The notes below the pieces were generated by a model, which saw nothing but the letters and a program-made list of their open reading frames with translations, was not told the origin of the DNA and did not search any database. Positions 1 to 7,676 of a stretch of DNA of 27,632 nucleotides are shown piece by piece; position 1 is the first letter of the stretch; every line of letters begins with the position of its first letter. Origin of the DNA: CAZMXP01 sp964570285. GTDB taxonomy: Bacteria; Planctomycetota; PLA2. The stretch is taken from contig CAZMXP010000060.1 in NCBI GenBank assembly GCA_964570285.1, positions 1-27,632 of the forward strand. The letters are read 5' to 3'. The position numbers and the translations under genes are program-made.

Positions 1-49
1 GTCCGGGTCCGGTTGGCCCCGAAGCGTGGCTGAAGGCCATTACCCGGAC
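1..49. other. Hairpin downstream of the caspase-like gene
   Basis: An 8-bp perfect arm pair (1-8 with 42-49) encloses a second 5-bp pair (14-18 with 35-39). It lies just past the stop codon of the minus-strand caspase-like gene, so it could act as a transcription terminator, but there is no clear T tract. The window edge cuts the context, so a fragment of some other structured RNA is also possible. Confidence 0.3.
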
Positions 50-55
50 AAGCTC

Positions 56-2014
56 TTAGTCGCGCGCGACGGTGAAGAGCAGGGACGCCGTCGCCCACCA
101 CCCGCGCGCGGCCGCGACGGCGTCGCGGTGGGACGCGCCGCCCTGCGCGAGGCCGCCGACGTACCGCTGGAGGTCGTCCATGCCGTCGCGCACGCCGGTG
201 CGCTGCGCGAGGTGCGCGAACGCGGCCGGGTCGTAGGGCTGCTCGGTGAAGAGCAGCTTGACGGTGAAGCGCGAGCCGCCCGGGTAGTCCGCGTTCCAGC
301 GGAAGAACTCGCGATCGGGCGGCGTGAGCACCAGCGTCGCGTTGGGCTCGATCCTGTGGACGTAGCCCGGGCCCTGCGGCCAGAGGAGCGCGAACTCGCC
401 CTTCTGGGGTTCGCGCAGCGAACGCTCCTCGTAGAAGGCGAACGCGTAGACCGGAGCGGCGCGCGGATTCTCGAGCACCACCTCGAGCGGCGCGCCGTTG
501 CGGAACCGGCGCATCCCGTCCGCGGGGTCCAGCTCCTCGCCCTCGTGGCCCCGCGCCGCACGAAGGCTCGCCTTGACCGCGCCCTCGTTGCGCTCGAGCG
601 CGAGCAGCCGCCGCGCGCACGCGAAGCGCGAGAGCACGTCCTCGAGCCCGTCGGGGCCGGTCGCCTCGAAGAGCGCGCCCTCCGGCACGCCCTCCCGCGG
701 CAGGCGCTCGGGCAGGTAGACGCGGACGATCCCCTCCCGGTGCTGCAGCGCGACCGCGTAGGCCGCGCCCTCCGCGGCGACCTGCATGCCGAGCCGATCG
801 AGGCGGCTCCGGAACGCGGGGGGGATCTCGTTCAGCAGGCCGACGGCGAATCCCCGGAAGGTCACGGCGTCGAGACGGCCGAGCAGGGGCGTGCGTCGCG
901 TCGCCGGAAGTTCGAGGTCGAGCCGCGCGGTGCAGGTGAGATCCTCCACGGCCGTCACCGTGGCCGACGTGACCTCCCCGACCTGCTCCTCGAGGTCGGT
1001 CTGGTTGCCGTAGAAGCGGAAGCGCGCCCCTTCGGTGACGCCGTGCAGCGTCCCGAGGCTGAGCGTGAGTTCGTGGTCGCGCCGCGCGACGATCTCGGCA
1101 TAGAGCGGCGAGCGCTCGGTCCCGAAGCAGCGGAGGTCGCGCACCGCGGGGCTGATCGCCGCCGGCGGGCTCTGCACCGTGTCGGGCCAGTCCGTGCGGA
1201 ACTGTTCGAGCGTCCTGCTGTAGAGCTCTCCGTAGGTCATGCCCGCGCGCGCGCGCGCGAGCGTGCGCGCGAGCGACCACGAGAACTTCCCGCACGGGCG
1301 CCCGTCGGGGTCCGCGCCCTCCTCGGCGACGTACTCGTCGACCGTCGCGCCGAGGTAGACGAGGCGGGTGTTGGGCTCGTTGCGCAGGGCCTGGCGGCCC
1401 CCGCTGCCGTCGAAGACGCTCTCCTCGGGACTCTCGGCCGGAGCCTCGCCGTCGGCGATCACGCTGCGATGGCCCGCGAACAGCGCGCGCCGGTAGGAGG
1501 TGCCGGAGTGGCAGGAGTCGCGGATATAGACCACCGTCCCGCCGAACTCGTTCTGGATGCGGCCGAGCGCGCGATTGATGTCGTCGTCGCGGATGTGGTT
1601 CTTGAAGCGCTTGAACCCGTCGCTCGGGACGATCGTCGTGTCGGTCCCCCCCTCCCGGCTCCGCGACTTGACGAGGCCGCCGTGGCCCGCGTACGCGAAC
1701 ACGACGACGATCTCCCCGGCGCCCGCGCGGTGCGCCGCCTCGGTGCGGTCCATGAGCCACCAGAGCGCATCGCGGATGCCCGCCCTCGTGGCGTCGGCGT
1801 TCGTCACGAGGCGCTTCTCGCGGAAGCCGTAGCTCTTCTCGAGGATGCTCGCGAGGCGCTTCAGGTCGTTGACACACCCCCGGAGCGGGCGGATGGCGCT
1901 GTCGGCGTGGTACTCGTCGATCGCCACGTAGAGGGCGATGCGCGCGGGCGCCGTCTCCTTCCCCCCGTGCGCCGCCAGCGCCCACAGCAGCGTGGCCACC
2001 GCGACCCGGCTCAT
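56..2014 (-). CDS. Exported caspase-family (peptidase C14) protein
   Basis: A 652-residue protein with an N-terminal caspase-like cysteine protease domain. The catalytic dyad is visible: His in YAGHGG (about residue 111) and Cys in RDSCHSGT (about residue 168), with the preceding ALYVAIDEY strand and the CVNDLKRL segment typical of the p20-like fold. I chose the ATG at 2014 because MSRVAVATLLWALAAHG reads as a short signal peptide; an in-frame ATG at 2050 exists but adds a non-hydrophobic extension. The C-terminal part (about 520-600, with ALLWPQGPGYVHRIEPN) resembles DUF4384-type domains that follow caspase domains in other bacteria; this is a weak match by eye. It is transcribed divergently, with a 41-bp gap, from a kinase-ATPase gene, which suggests shared regulation or a common signalling role. 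Substrate unknown. Confidence 0.85.
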   Translation of the reverse strand: MSRVAVATLLWALAAHGGKETAPARIALYVAIDEYHADSAIRPLRGCVNDLKRLASILEKSYGFREKRLVTNADATRAGIRDALWWLMDRTEAAHRAGAGEIVVVFAYAGHGGLVKSRSREGGTDTTIVPSDGFKRFKNHIRDDDINRALGRIQNEFGGTVVYIRDSCHSGTSYRRALFAGHRSVIADGEAPAESPEESVFDGSGGRQALRNEPNTRLVYLGATVDEYVAEEGADPDGRPCGKFSWSLARTLARARAGMTYGELYSRTLEQFRTDWPDTVQSPPAAISPAVRDLRCFGTERSPLYAEIVARRDHELTLSLGTLHGVTEGARFRFYGNQTDLEEQVGEVTSATVTAVEDLTCTARLDLELPATRRTPLLGRLDAVTFRGFAVGLLNEIPPAFRSRLDRLGMQVAAEGAAYAVALQHREGIVRVYLPERLPREGVPEGALFEATGPDGLEDVLSRFACARRLLALERNEGAVKASLRAARGHEGEELDPADGMRRFRNGAPLEVVLENPRAAPVYAFAFYEERSLREPQKGEFALLWPQGPGYVHRIEPNATLVLTPPDREFFRWNADYPGGSRFTVKLLFTEQPYDPAAFAHLAQRTGVRDGMDDLQRYVGGLAQGGASHRDAVAAARGWWATASLLFTVARD

Positions 2015-2055
2015 GCGACCGATCGTACCGGCGCCCGGCAGGACCCGCAACAGGT

Positions 2056-5000
2056 ATGATCTCGCCGATGCCGCGCCTTGAGCCGGGGAGCGTCGTGCAG
2101 GGGCTGCGCGTCGAACGCGAGCTGGGCCGAGGGGCGTTCGGCACGGTCTATCTGGCCGAGGACGAACTGCTCGGCCGTCGCGTCGCGCTGAAGGTCGTCG
2201 CGACGCCCGCGCTCGAACTGCGCGACCGCGGCCTGCAGGAGGCGCGCGTCGTCGCGCGCGTCAAGAGCCCCTTCATCGTCACCCTCTACCGGGTGCACGC
2301 GCTCGCGAACGACCAGGGCTGGCTTCTCGAGATGGAGTATGTGGGGGGCGGCTCGCTGAAGGAGCTTCTCGCCCGCGAGGGGCGCTTCGCGGTCCCTCGG
2401 GCGCTCGAGATCGCGCGCGGCGTGCTCGACGGCCTGCGCTCGGCGCACGCGGTGGGCATCGTGCACGGCGACATCAAGCCGGGCAACGTGCTGCTGGAGC
2501 CGTCGGGGGCCGTGAAGCTGGCCGACTTCGGCCTGAGCTGGCTCATCGACGACGCCACGATCTCGAGCATCGGCAGCGGTCCCGTGGGCACGCCCGCCTA
2601 CATGGCCCCGGAGGTCATCCTCGGCGAGCGCAACCGCATGCCTTCCGACCTCTGGGGCGTCGGCGTGATCCTCTACGAGATGCTCGCGGGACGCCTGCCC
2701 TTCCGCGCGACGCGCCTGCAGGAGTTCTTCCTCGCGGTCGTCAATGCCGAGCCCCCCCCGCTCCCCCCCGGCGTTCCGCTCTTCCTGCAGCGCCTCGTTG
2801 CGAGGCTGCTCTCCAAGAGCGCGTCGGACCGGCCCACGGCCGAGGAGGCGTTCTCGGACCTCGACGGCGCGGCGCGGGAGCAGCCGGGGCGTGCGCCGCC
2901 CGCCCCGGCGAGGCTCCATGCCGGTCCGCAGCTCTGCGGGCGCGCAAGCGAAACGGGGGTTCTGAAGGGGGTGCTGGACAGGCTCGGCACCGGCGAGGGT
3001 GCCGCGCTGCTCGTCACGGGCGAGGCGGGCGTCGGCAAGTCGGCGCTCCTGCAGTGGATGCTCGCGGAGGCGGGGGCGCGCGGCATGCTCACGCTCGAAG
3101 TCACGGTGAGCCGGCTCGAGGGCGCGCTGCGCCCTCTGCTCGCGGGGGCACGCCGCATCGTGCCGCCCGACTTCGTCGTTCCCGGACTCCCCGAGGCCGT
3201 CGGGACGCAACTTCTCCACGGCGACCGCGCGTGGGACGCGGGGACGCGCCAGCAGGTGGCGTGGATGGTCGCGCAGATCTTCGAGGCGCTCGGACGGGAG
3301 CGCCCGCTCGTGCTCGCCGTCGAGAACGCGCAGGAGGCCGATGCGGAGGATGCGCGGCTGCTGAAGGACCTCCTGCTGCACCTGCCCGCGAACGGCATCG
3401 TCACGGCCGTCGCGTTCCGCACGCACGATGCCGAGTCGTCGCGCGCGGGAGACTCGGCCGCGAGCCTCCACGAGATCGCCTCGGTCGGCGGGTTGCGCAT
3501 GCTCGAGCTCGCCCCCCTCTCGCCCGAGGCGATCCACATGCTGCTCGAGCGCCAGACGCACGCCTCCCACATCGAGCCGTCGGTCGCGCAGCGGCTCGTC
3601 GGCTTCGCGAACGGGAACCCGCTGCTCGCGACGGAGATGCTGCACCACCTGTCGGCGCTGGGGTCGGTCGTGACCGACGGTTCGTCGCTGCGGCCGGCGG
3701 CGGGCTGGGACGGGGCGACCCTGCCCGCGCGCTTCCACGACCTGGTCGCGCGGCGACTCGCGGGCCTGTCGGAGACCCATCGCGCGCTGCTCGACGCCGC
3801 CGCGGTGGACGGGCGCGTCTTCGACGGCGAGGCGCTGCAGGCGGTGCTGGGGCGCCCGCTGCTGGAGATCCTCCGCGACCTGCAGCGCCTCTACCGCGAA
3901 CGCCACCTCGTCGAGCCGCAGGGGGAGGGCTACCGGTTCACGAGCCCGCTTCTGCAGGAGGTGCTCTACGAGGAGATCGCGCCCGCGCTCCGGCGCGCGA
4001 TCCATCGCGGCCTCGCGGAACACCTGGAGCAGCGCGGCGAGGGCGTCGACGCGGGCAGGATCGGCGTGCACTGGGAGCAGGCCGGTGCCGCGGGGCGGGC
4101 CGCGCCGCACCTGATGCGGGCCGCCGCCGAGGCCGCGCGCCGGCAGGAGAAGCTGCGCCTGATCGACCTCTGCCGCCGTGGCGGCGTGGAGCCCGGCAAG
4201 ATCGGGCCGGAGCAGGCGCAGGCGCACCTCGACACGCTGCTCCGCCTCGCCGCCGCCCTGCGCGAGCTCGGACGCCTCGACGAGATGGACCGGGTCTACG
4301 ACGACCTGCTCAAGGGCGTCCACGACGAGGGCGCGCTCTGCCGCATCCGCGTGCGCCGCACGATGGCGCACTACCACACGCGGGGCGCCAAGAGCGTCGA
4401 TCGGCCCTTCCTCGAGCGGGCGGCCGCGACCCTTCCCGTCTGCGCCGAGTCGGGGAACGCGAAGATGCTGCTCGGCCTGATCGCGAAGATGGAGGGGCAT
4501 CCCGCGGACGCGGAGCGGGCCTTCCGCGCCGCCGATGCCGACTTCCGGGCCGTGGGCGACGACGGGCTCCGCACGGCGACGCTGAACCAGCTTGCCGCGC
4601 TGGCGATGAGGGCGCAGCGCCACGACGACGCGGAGAGCCTCTATCGCGACGCGGGGAGGCTCGCCCGCGAGACCGGCCGGCCGATCAACGCGGCCATCGC
4701 CGACATCAACGGCGCGCTGGCCGCCCTCGAGGGCGGTCGGATCGACGGCCTCGACGCGGAGGTCGAGAGCGCGCTGCGCACGCTGATGATGGCGGGGACG
4801 GGGCCCGTGCCAAGTGCGACGATCATGCTGGCGCACGTCCTCTATGCGCAGGGGAGGCTCCCCGACGCGTTCGCGCGCGTCGAGTCGGGCGTGGACCTGC
4901 TCAGGCAGTACGCGGACCCCGCCTCCACGGAGGCGGTGCGCAGCGAGGAGGCGCACCTCGCCGCCGTCCAGGGCCTGCTGCCGCGCGCGCGAGGCGCGCT

Positions 5001-5607
5001 CGACGAGGCGCGGACGGCCGCGGAGGGCCGTGGACACCTGCTGGCCCGCGTCTCGCTCGCCTGCATCGGGGCGCAGTTGCACTGCATGGAGGGCGACCTC
5101 GACGCGGCGCGCAAGGCCGCGCTGCGGGCGAACGAACTGGCCGCGGGCGCGGAGGAGGCCTCCGTGGGGCAGGAGGCGGCGCTCTGGCTCTCCGAGGCGG
5201 TCGTCTACGGGCTGCCCGCGGACTGCCTTCCCCCGGGCCCCCATCCCTTTGTCGATGCCGCCCGCGCGTTCGCCCTTCCGGGCCGCGCCCTCCTCCCCCC
5301 CGAGGGGATCCCGGGCCACCGCCGCGAGATCCTCCGTCTGGTGCGCGACCTGTGGGCTGCCGAGGCGCTGCGCCGGGCGGGGAGGGGGGAGGCCGCGGCG
5401 ACGGCGATGCGCGAGGTCGTCGACGGCGCGCGCGCGCTCGGCCACGTCTGGATGACGCTCGCGTCGATGGCCCGGCTGCACGCGTGGACCGGGGACGCCG
5501 CGATCGCGGAGGAGCGAAGCCACCTGCTCCTTTCCGTCGCCGAGCGCACGCCCGTGGGCGCCGAGCGCGAACGGCTGCTGGCGGCCTGGGCGGCCGGAGT
5601 CCGCTAG
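2056..5607 (+). CDS. Ser/Thr protein kinase fused to AAA-type ATPase and TPR region
   Basis: A 1183-residue multidomain signalling protein. Residues about 15-275 form a Hanks-type kinase: glycine loop GRGAFGTVYLAE (24-35), ATP lysine K46 in VALKV, catalytic loop HGDIKPGN (137-144) with D139, DFG (157-159) and the GTPAYMAPE segment (178-186). The usual HRD arginine is Gly, so this is a non-RD kinase. Residues about 295-560 form an AAA_16-like ATPase with Walker A GEAGVGKS (322-329) and a Walker B-like strand LVLAVENAQEAD (418-429). The rest is alpha-helical with repeated A/L-rich pairs consistent with TPRs. The layout resembles kinase-ATPase-TPR regulators that bind a partner through TPRs, though no C-terminal DNA-binding domain is seen. 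Start could also be the ATG at 2068. It diverges from the caspase-like gene. Confidence 0.9.
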   Translation: MISPMPRLEPGSVVQGLRVERELGRGAFGTVYLAEDELLGRRVALKVVATPALELRDRGLQEARVVARVKSPFIVTLYRVHALANDQGWLLEMEYVGGGSLKELLAREGRFAVPRALEIARGVLDGLRSAHAVGIVHGDIKPGNVLLEPSGAVKLADFGLSWLIDDATISSIGSGPVGTPAYMAPEVILGERNRMPSDLWGVGVILYEMLAGRLPFRATRLQEFFLAVVNAEPPPLPPGVPLFLQRLVARLLSKSASDRPTAEEAFSDLDGAAREQPGRAPPAPARLHAGPQLCGRASETGVLKGVLDRLGTGEGAALLVTGEAGVGKSALLQWMLAEAGARGMLTLEVTVSRLEGALRPLLAGARRIVPPDFVVPGLPEAVGTQLLHGDRAWDAGTRQQVAWMVAQIFEALGRERPLVLAVENAQEADAEDARLLKDLLLHLPANGIVTAVAFRTHDAESSRAGDSAASLHEIASVGGLRMLELAPLSPEAIHMLLERQTHASHIEPSVAQRLVGFANGNPLLATEMLHHLSALGSVVTDGSSLRPAAGWDGATLPARFHDLVARRLAGLSETHRALLDAAAVDGRVFDGEALQAVLGRPLLEILRDLQRLYRERHLVEPQGEGYRFTSPLLQEVLYEEIAPALRRAIHRGLAEHLEQRGEGVDAGRIGVHWEQAGAAGRAAPHLMRAAAEAARRQEKLRLIDLCRRGGVEPGKIGPEQAQAHLDTLLRLAAALRELGRLDEMDRVYDDLLKGVHDEGALCRIRVRRTMAHYHTRGAKSVDRPFLERAAATLPVCAESGNAKMLLGLIAKMEGHPADAERAFRAADADFRAVGDDGLRTATLNQLAALAMRAQRHDDAESLYRDAGRLARETGRPINAAIADINGALAALEGGRIDGLDAEVESALRTLMMAGTGPVPSATIMLAHVLYAQGRLPDAFARVESGVDLLRQYADPASTEAVRSEEAHLAAVQGLLPRARGALDEARTAAEGRGHLLARVSLACIGAQLHCMEGDLDAARKAALRANELAAGAEEASVGQEAALWLSEAVVYGLPADCLPPGPHPFVDAARAFALPGRALLPPEGIPGHRREILRLVRDLWAAEALRRAGRGEAAATAMREVVDGARALGHVWMTLASMARLHAWTGDAAIAEERSHLLLSVAERTPVGAERERLLAAWAAGVR

Positions 5608-5615
5608 TCCTCGAC

Positions 5616-5987
5616 TCAGTCCTCGACCATGTCGAGTTCGGTGCGGCAGGCGACCCAGTCGCCCGCCTGCGCCTTGAGGCGCGCGTTGTGGACGTGCTGG
5701 GAGGCGGTGGACTCGTTACTGGGAGTCGCGGACTTGGCGGACTGGGCCTTGACCGCGCAATACTGGCTGTCCACCGTCGCGGGCTGCACCGCCATCGCGA
5801 GCGAGGTGATCTGGTCGCAGGCCATCGCCGCGGTGCCCTGCGGCGGGCCCACCGGGGGGCAGGGCACGTTGGGCCACTCGCCGCGCGTCGCGGGAGGGGC
5901 GGGCGTGTCCGTGTGCCAGGCGGCATAACCGGCGGCGAGGCCGATGGCGATGCCGATGAGTGCCGCGACGATCTGCTTCGAGTCCAT
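5616..5987 (-). CDS. Small membrane-anchored hypothetical protein
   Basis: A 123-residue protein of unknown function. After MDSKQ there is a hydrophobic segment (IVAALIGIAIGLAAGYAAW, about residues 6-24), either a membrane anchor or an uncleaved signal, then a proline-rich stretch and a polar C-terminal domain with four cysteines. The ATG at 5987 is chosen because a strong GGAGGT ribosome binding site sits 5 bases upstream; a longer frame to 6041 lacks this. It follows the benzoyl-CoA operon on the same strand with a 63-bp gap, so it could be read through from that operon, but nothing in its sequence links it to aromatic metabolism. It converges with the kinase gene, leaving only 8 bases between stops. 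Confidence 0.6.
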   Translation of the reverse strand: MDSKQIVAALIGIAIGLAAGYAAWHTDTPAPPATRGEWPNVPCPPVGPPQGTAAMACDQITSLAMAVQPATVDSQYCAVKAQSAKSATPSNESTASQHVHNARLKAQAGDWVACRTELDMVED

Positions 5988-6050
5988 GTTCCACCTCCGT
6001 GGCAGACCCGACACTCTGCCATTCCGGCCGCCCCCGCACAAGGCCCCCTT

Positions 6051-6860
6051 TCAGGCGGGACAACGGGGTCTGACCCCTTTGTCCCGCTGGTAGGCGAGGA
6101 GGGCGGCGCCCAGGGCGCCGGTGAACTGCACCATCGCGCCCGCGGGGACGTTGACTTCCGCCCCGAGCTGGGAGGCGACCTCCCGCGCCATGGACTCGTA
6201 GCGCAGGATGCCTCCAAGCAGCGTGAATTCGGGTTCCATGTGGACCCGCTTCATCAGTTGGACCGAGCGGCCTACGAGGGAGACGATCGCGCCCTGCATG
6301 ATGTCGGCGGGGGCGCGGCCCTGCGACAGGTGGTTGATGACCTCGGACTCCGCGAAGACGGCGCAGACGCCCGAGATCTGCGCGGGGTCCTTCGACGTCG
6401 CCGCGAGGGGGCCGATCTCCTCGGTGCCGTAGCCCATGTAGCGGGCGGTCTTCTCGATGAAGGCCCCGGTGCCCGCCGCGCACTTGTCGTTGAGCCGGAA
6501 CGACTTGACCGTGCCGCGGCCGTCGATGCGCGTGGCCTTCATCGTCTGGCCGCCGATGTCGAGCACGGTGCGCGTGCCGGGGAAGAGGAAGGCGGCGCCG
6601 CGGGCACAGGCCGTGAGGTCGGTCGCCGTCACGTCCCGGAACGGGACCTGGTGGCGCCCGAAGCCGGTCGCCACCGAGTAGGCGACCTCCGACTCGGCGA
6701 CCCCCGCCTGCGCGAGGGCGTCGTCGAAGACCTGCCGCGCGATCTCGGCGAGGCGGAACCCCGTGCGCGCGAGGGCCGTGGCCGCGACGTCGCGCCCCCC
6801 GGCCAGGATCACCGCCTTCGTGTAGGTCGATCCGACGTCGATGCCCGCGGTGAGACTCAT
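6051..6860 (-). CDS. bzdQ: Benzoyl-CoA reductase activase subunit (BzdQ/BcrD type)
   Basis: A 269-residue ASKHA-fold ATPase subunit of ATP-dependent (class I) benzoyl-CoA reductase. Together with BzdP it binds ATP and a shared [4Fe-4S] cluster and drives low-potential electrons to the BzdN/BzdO catalytic half. Visible motifs: phosphate loop GIDVGSTYTKAV (6-17), DIGGQTMKA (101-109), and the two cluster cysteines C127 (NDKCAAGTG) and C166 (SGVCAVFAESE). Start is the ATG at 6860, overlapping the upstream stop by ATGA. It is the last gene of the operon; assignment as Q rather than P rests on order (N-O-P-Q). The last dozen codons and the stop lie in a dispersed hairpin repeat, so the C-terminus (DKGVRPRCPA) is not native family sequence. 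Confidence 0.88.
   Translation of the reverse strand: MSLTAGIDVGSTYTKAVILAGGRDVAATALARTGFRLAEIARQVFDDALAQAGVAESEVAYSVATGFGRHQVPFRDVTATDLTACARGAAFLFPGTRTVLDIGGQTMKATRIDGRGTVKSFRLNDKCAAGTGAFIEKTARYMGYGTEEIGPLAATSKDPAQISGVCAVFAESEVINHLSQGRAPADIMQGAIVSLVGRSVQLMKRVHMEPEFTLLGGILRYESMAREVASQLGAEVNVPAGAMVQFTGALGAALLAYQRDKGVRPRCPA
6055..6087. repeat. Dispersed hairpin repeat, copy 1, inside the end of bzdQ
   Basis: A near-perfect inverted repeat: 14-base arms at 6057-6070 and 6072-6085 around a single T, with one mismatch, extended by two more pairs outward to 6055 and 6087. The core GGGGTCTGACCCC is shared with the copies at 14579-14652. It supplies the final codons of bzdQ and could also act as a transcription-attenuating hairpin at the end of the operon. 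Confidence 0.85.
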
Positions 6861-7675
6861 GCCTGATCCCTTCCGGCCCTCGCCGGCGCGCGTGCCGCGC
6901 GGAGGCGGTCGAGGGCGAAGAGCGCGGCCCCGAGCGCGCCCATGTAGTGCGAGTCCTCGCTCACGTTGAGCTTCACGCCCAGCTCCCTCTCGAGGGTGGC
7001 GATCATGCCCACGTTGCGCGCGACGCCCCCGGTGAAGGTCACCTCGGGCTCGATGCCGACGCGCCGCAGGAGGCCGACCGAGCGCTGCGCGATGGACTGG
7101 TGCACGCCGAGGAGGATCTCCTCCACCTTGCGGCCCTTGCCGAGCCACGAGAGGATCTCCGACTCGGCGAAGACCGTGCAGGTGGTGCTGATGCGCACCG
7201 CGCGCTCGGCGGTGAGCGCCGTCGGCCCGAGATCGGGCAGCGGGATCTCCAGCGCCGCGGAGGCCGCGCCGAGGAAGCGCCCCGTGCCCGCGGCGCACTT
7301 GTCGTTCATGCAGAAGTCGCCGATGTCGCCGCCCGGCGCGATGCGGATCGCCTTGGTGTCCTGCCCGCCCATGTCGAGCACCGTGCGCGTCCCCGGGAAC
7401 ATGTGCACGGCGCCGCGGCCGTGGCAGCTGATCTCCGTCACCTGCGCGTTGCCGAAGGTCACGCGGTAGCGGCCGTACCCGGTCCCGACGACGAAGGCGA
7501 CCTCCTCCTCCGGGATCCCGGCGTCCTCGAGCGCGACGGCGAAGGCGTGCTCGGCGGCGGTGACGACGTTGGCGCCGGTGTCGCCGAGGGCGCGTCCGGC
7601 GATGCGCCCCTCCTCGTCGACGATCACGGCCTTGGTCTGCGTCGAGCCGACGTCCACTCCCGCGGCATAGGCCAT
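6857..7675 (-). CDS. bzdP: Benzoyl-CoA reductase activase subunit (BzdP/BcrA type)
   Basis: A 272-residue ASKHA ATPase, partner of BzdQ in the electron-activating half of class I benzoyl-CoA reductase. It shows GVDVGSTQTKAV (6-17), DMGGQDTKAI (101-110), C127 in MNDKCAAGTG and C166 in STTCTVFAESE; the cysteines sit at the same residue numbers as in the downstream subunit, showing a duplicated pair. Both activase subunits are short, like those of the Azoarcus (bzd) subtype and unlike the longer Thauera BcrA. Other members of this family activate 2-hydroxyacyl-CoA dehydratases, but the surrounding dearomatization genes argue for benzoyl-CoA reductase. Start at 7675 is separated by one base from the bzdO stop. 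Confidence 0.88.
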   Translation of the reverse strand: MAYAAGVDVGSTQTKAVIVDEEGRIAGRALGDTGANVVTAAEHAFAVALEDAGIPEEEVAFVVGTGYGRYRVTFGNAQVTEISCHGRGAVHMFPGTRTVLDMGGQDTKAIRIAPGGDIGDFCMNDKCAAGTGRFLGAASAALEIPLPDLGPTALTAERAVRISTTCTVFAESEILSWLGKGRKVEEILLGVHQSIAQRSVGLLRRVGIEPEVTFTGGVARNVGMIATLERELGVKLNVSEDSHYMGALGAALFALDRLRAARAPARAGRDQA

Positions 7676-7676
7676 G

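Noticed and set aside
1..49. Partial tRNA gene
   Set aside because: The paired arms do not leave room for D, anticodon and T arms with conserved bases.
1243..1275. Alternating CG run with Z-DNA potential
   Set aside because: It encodes an Arg/Ala segment of the caspase-like protein and is explained by GC-rich codon use.
26..2059. Open frame antisense to the caspase-like gene
   Set aside because: Composition is Arg/Glu/Ala-biased without motifs; the opposite strand encodes the His-Cys caspase domain and a signal peptide.
2011..5523. Very long open frame antisense to the kinase-ATPase gene
   Set aside because: High-GC coding DNA produces long antisense frames; this one is Arg/Pro-rich, low in complexity and has no domain, while the sense frame has clear kinase and ATPase motifs.
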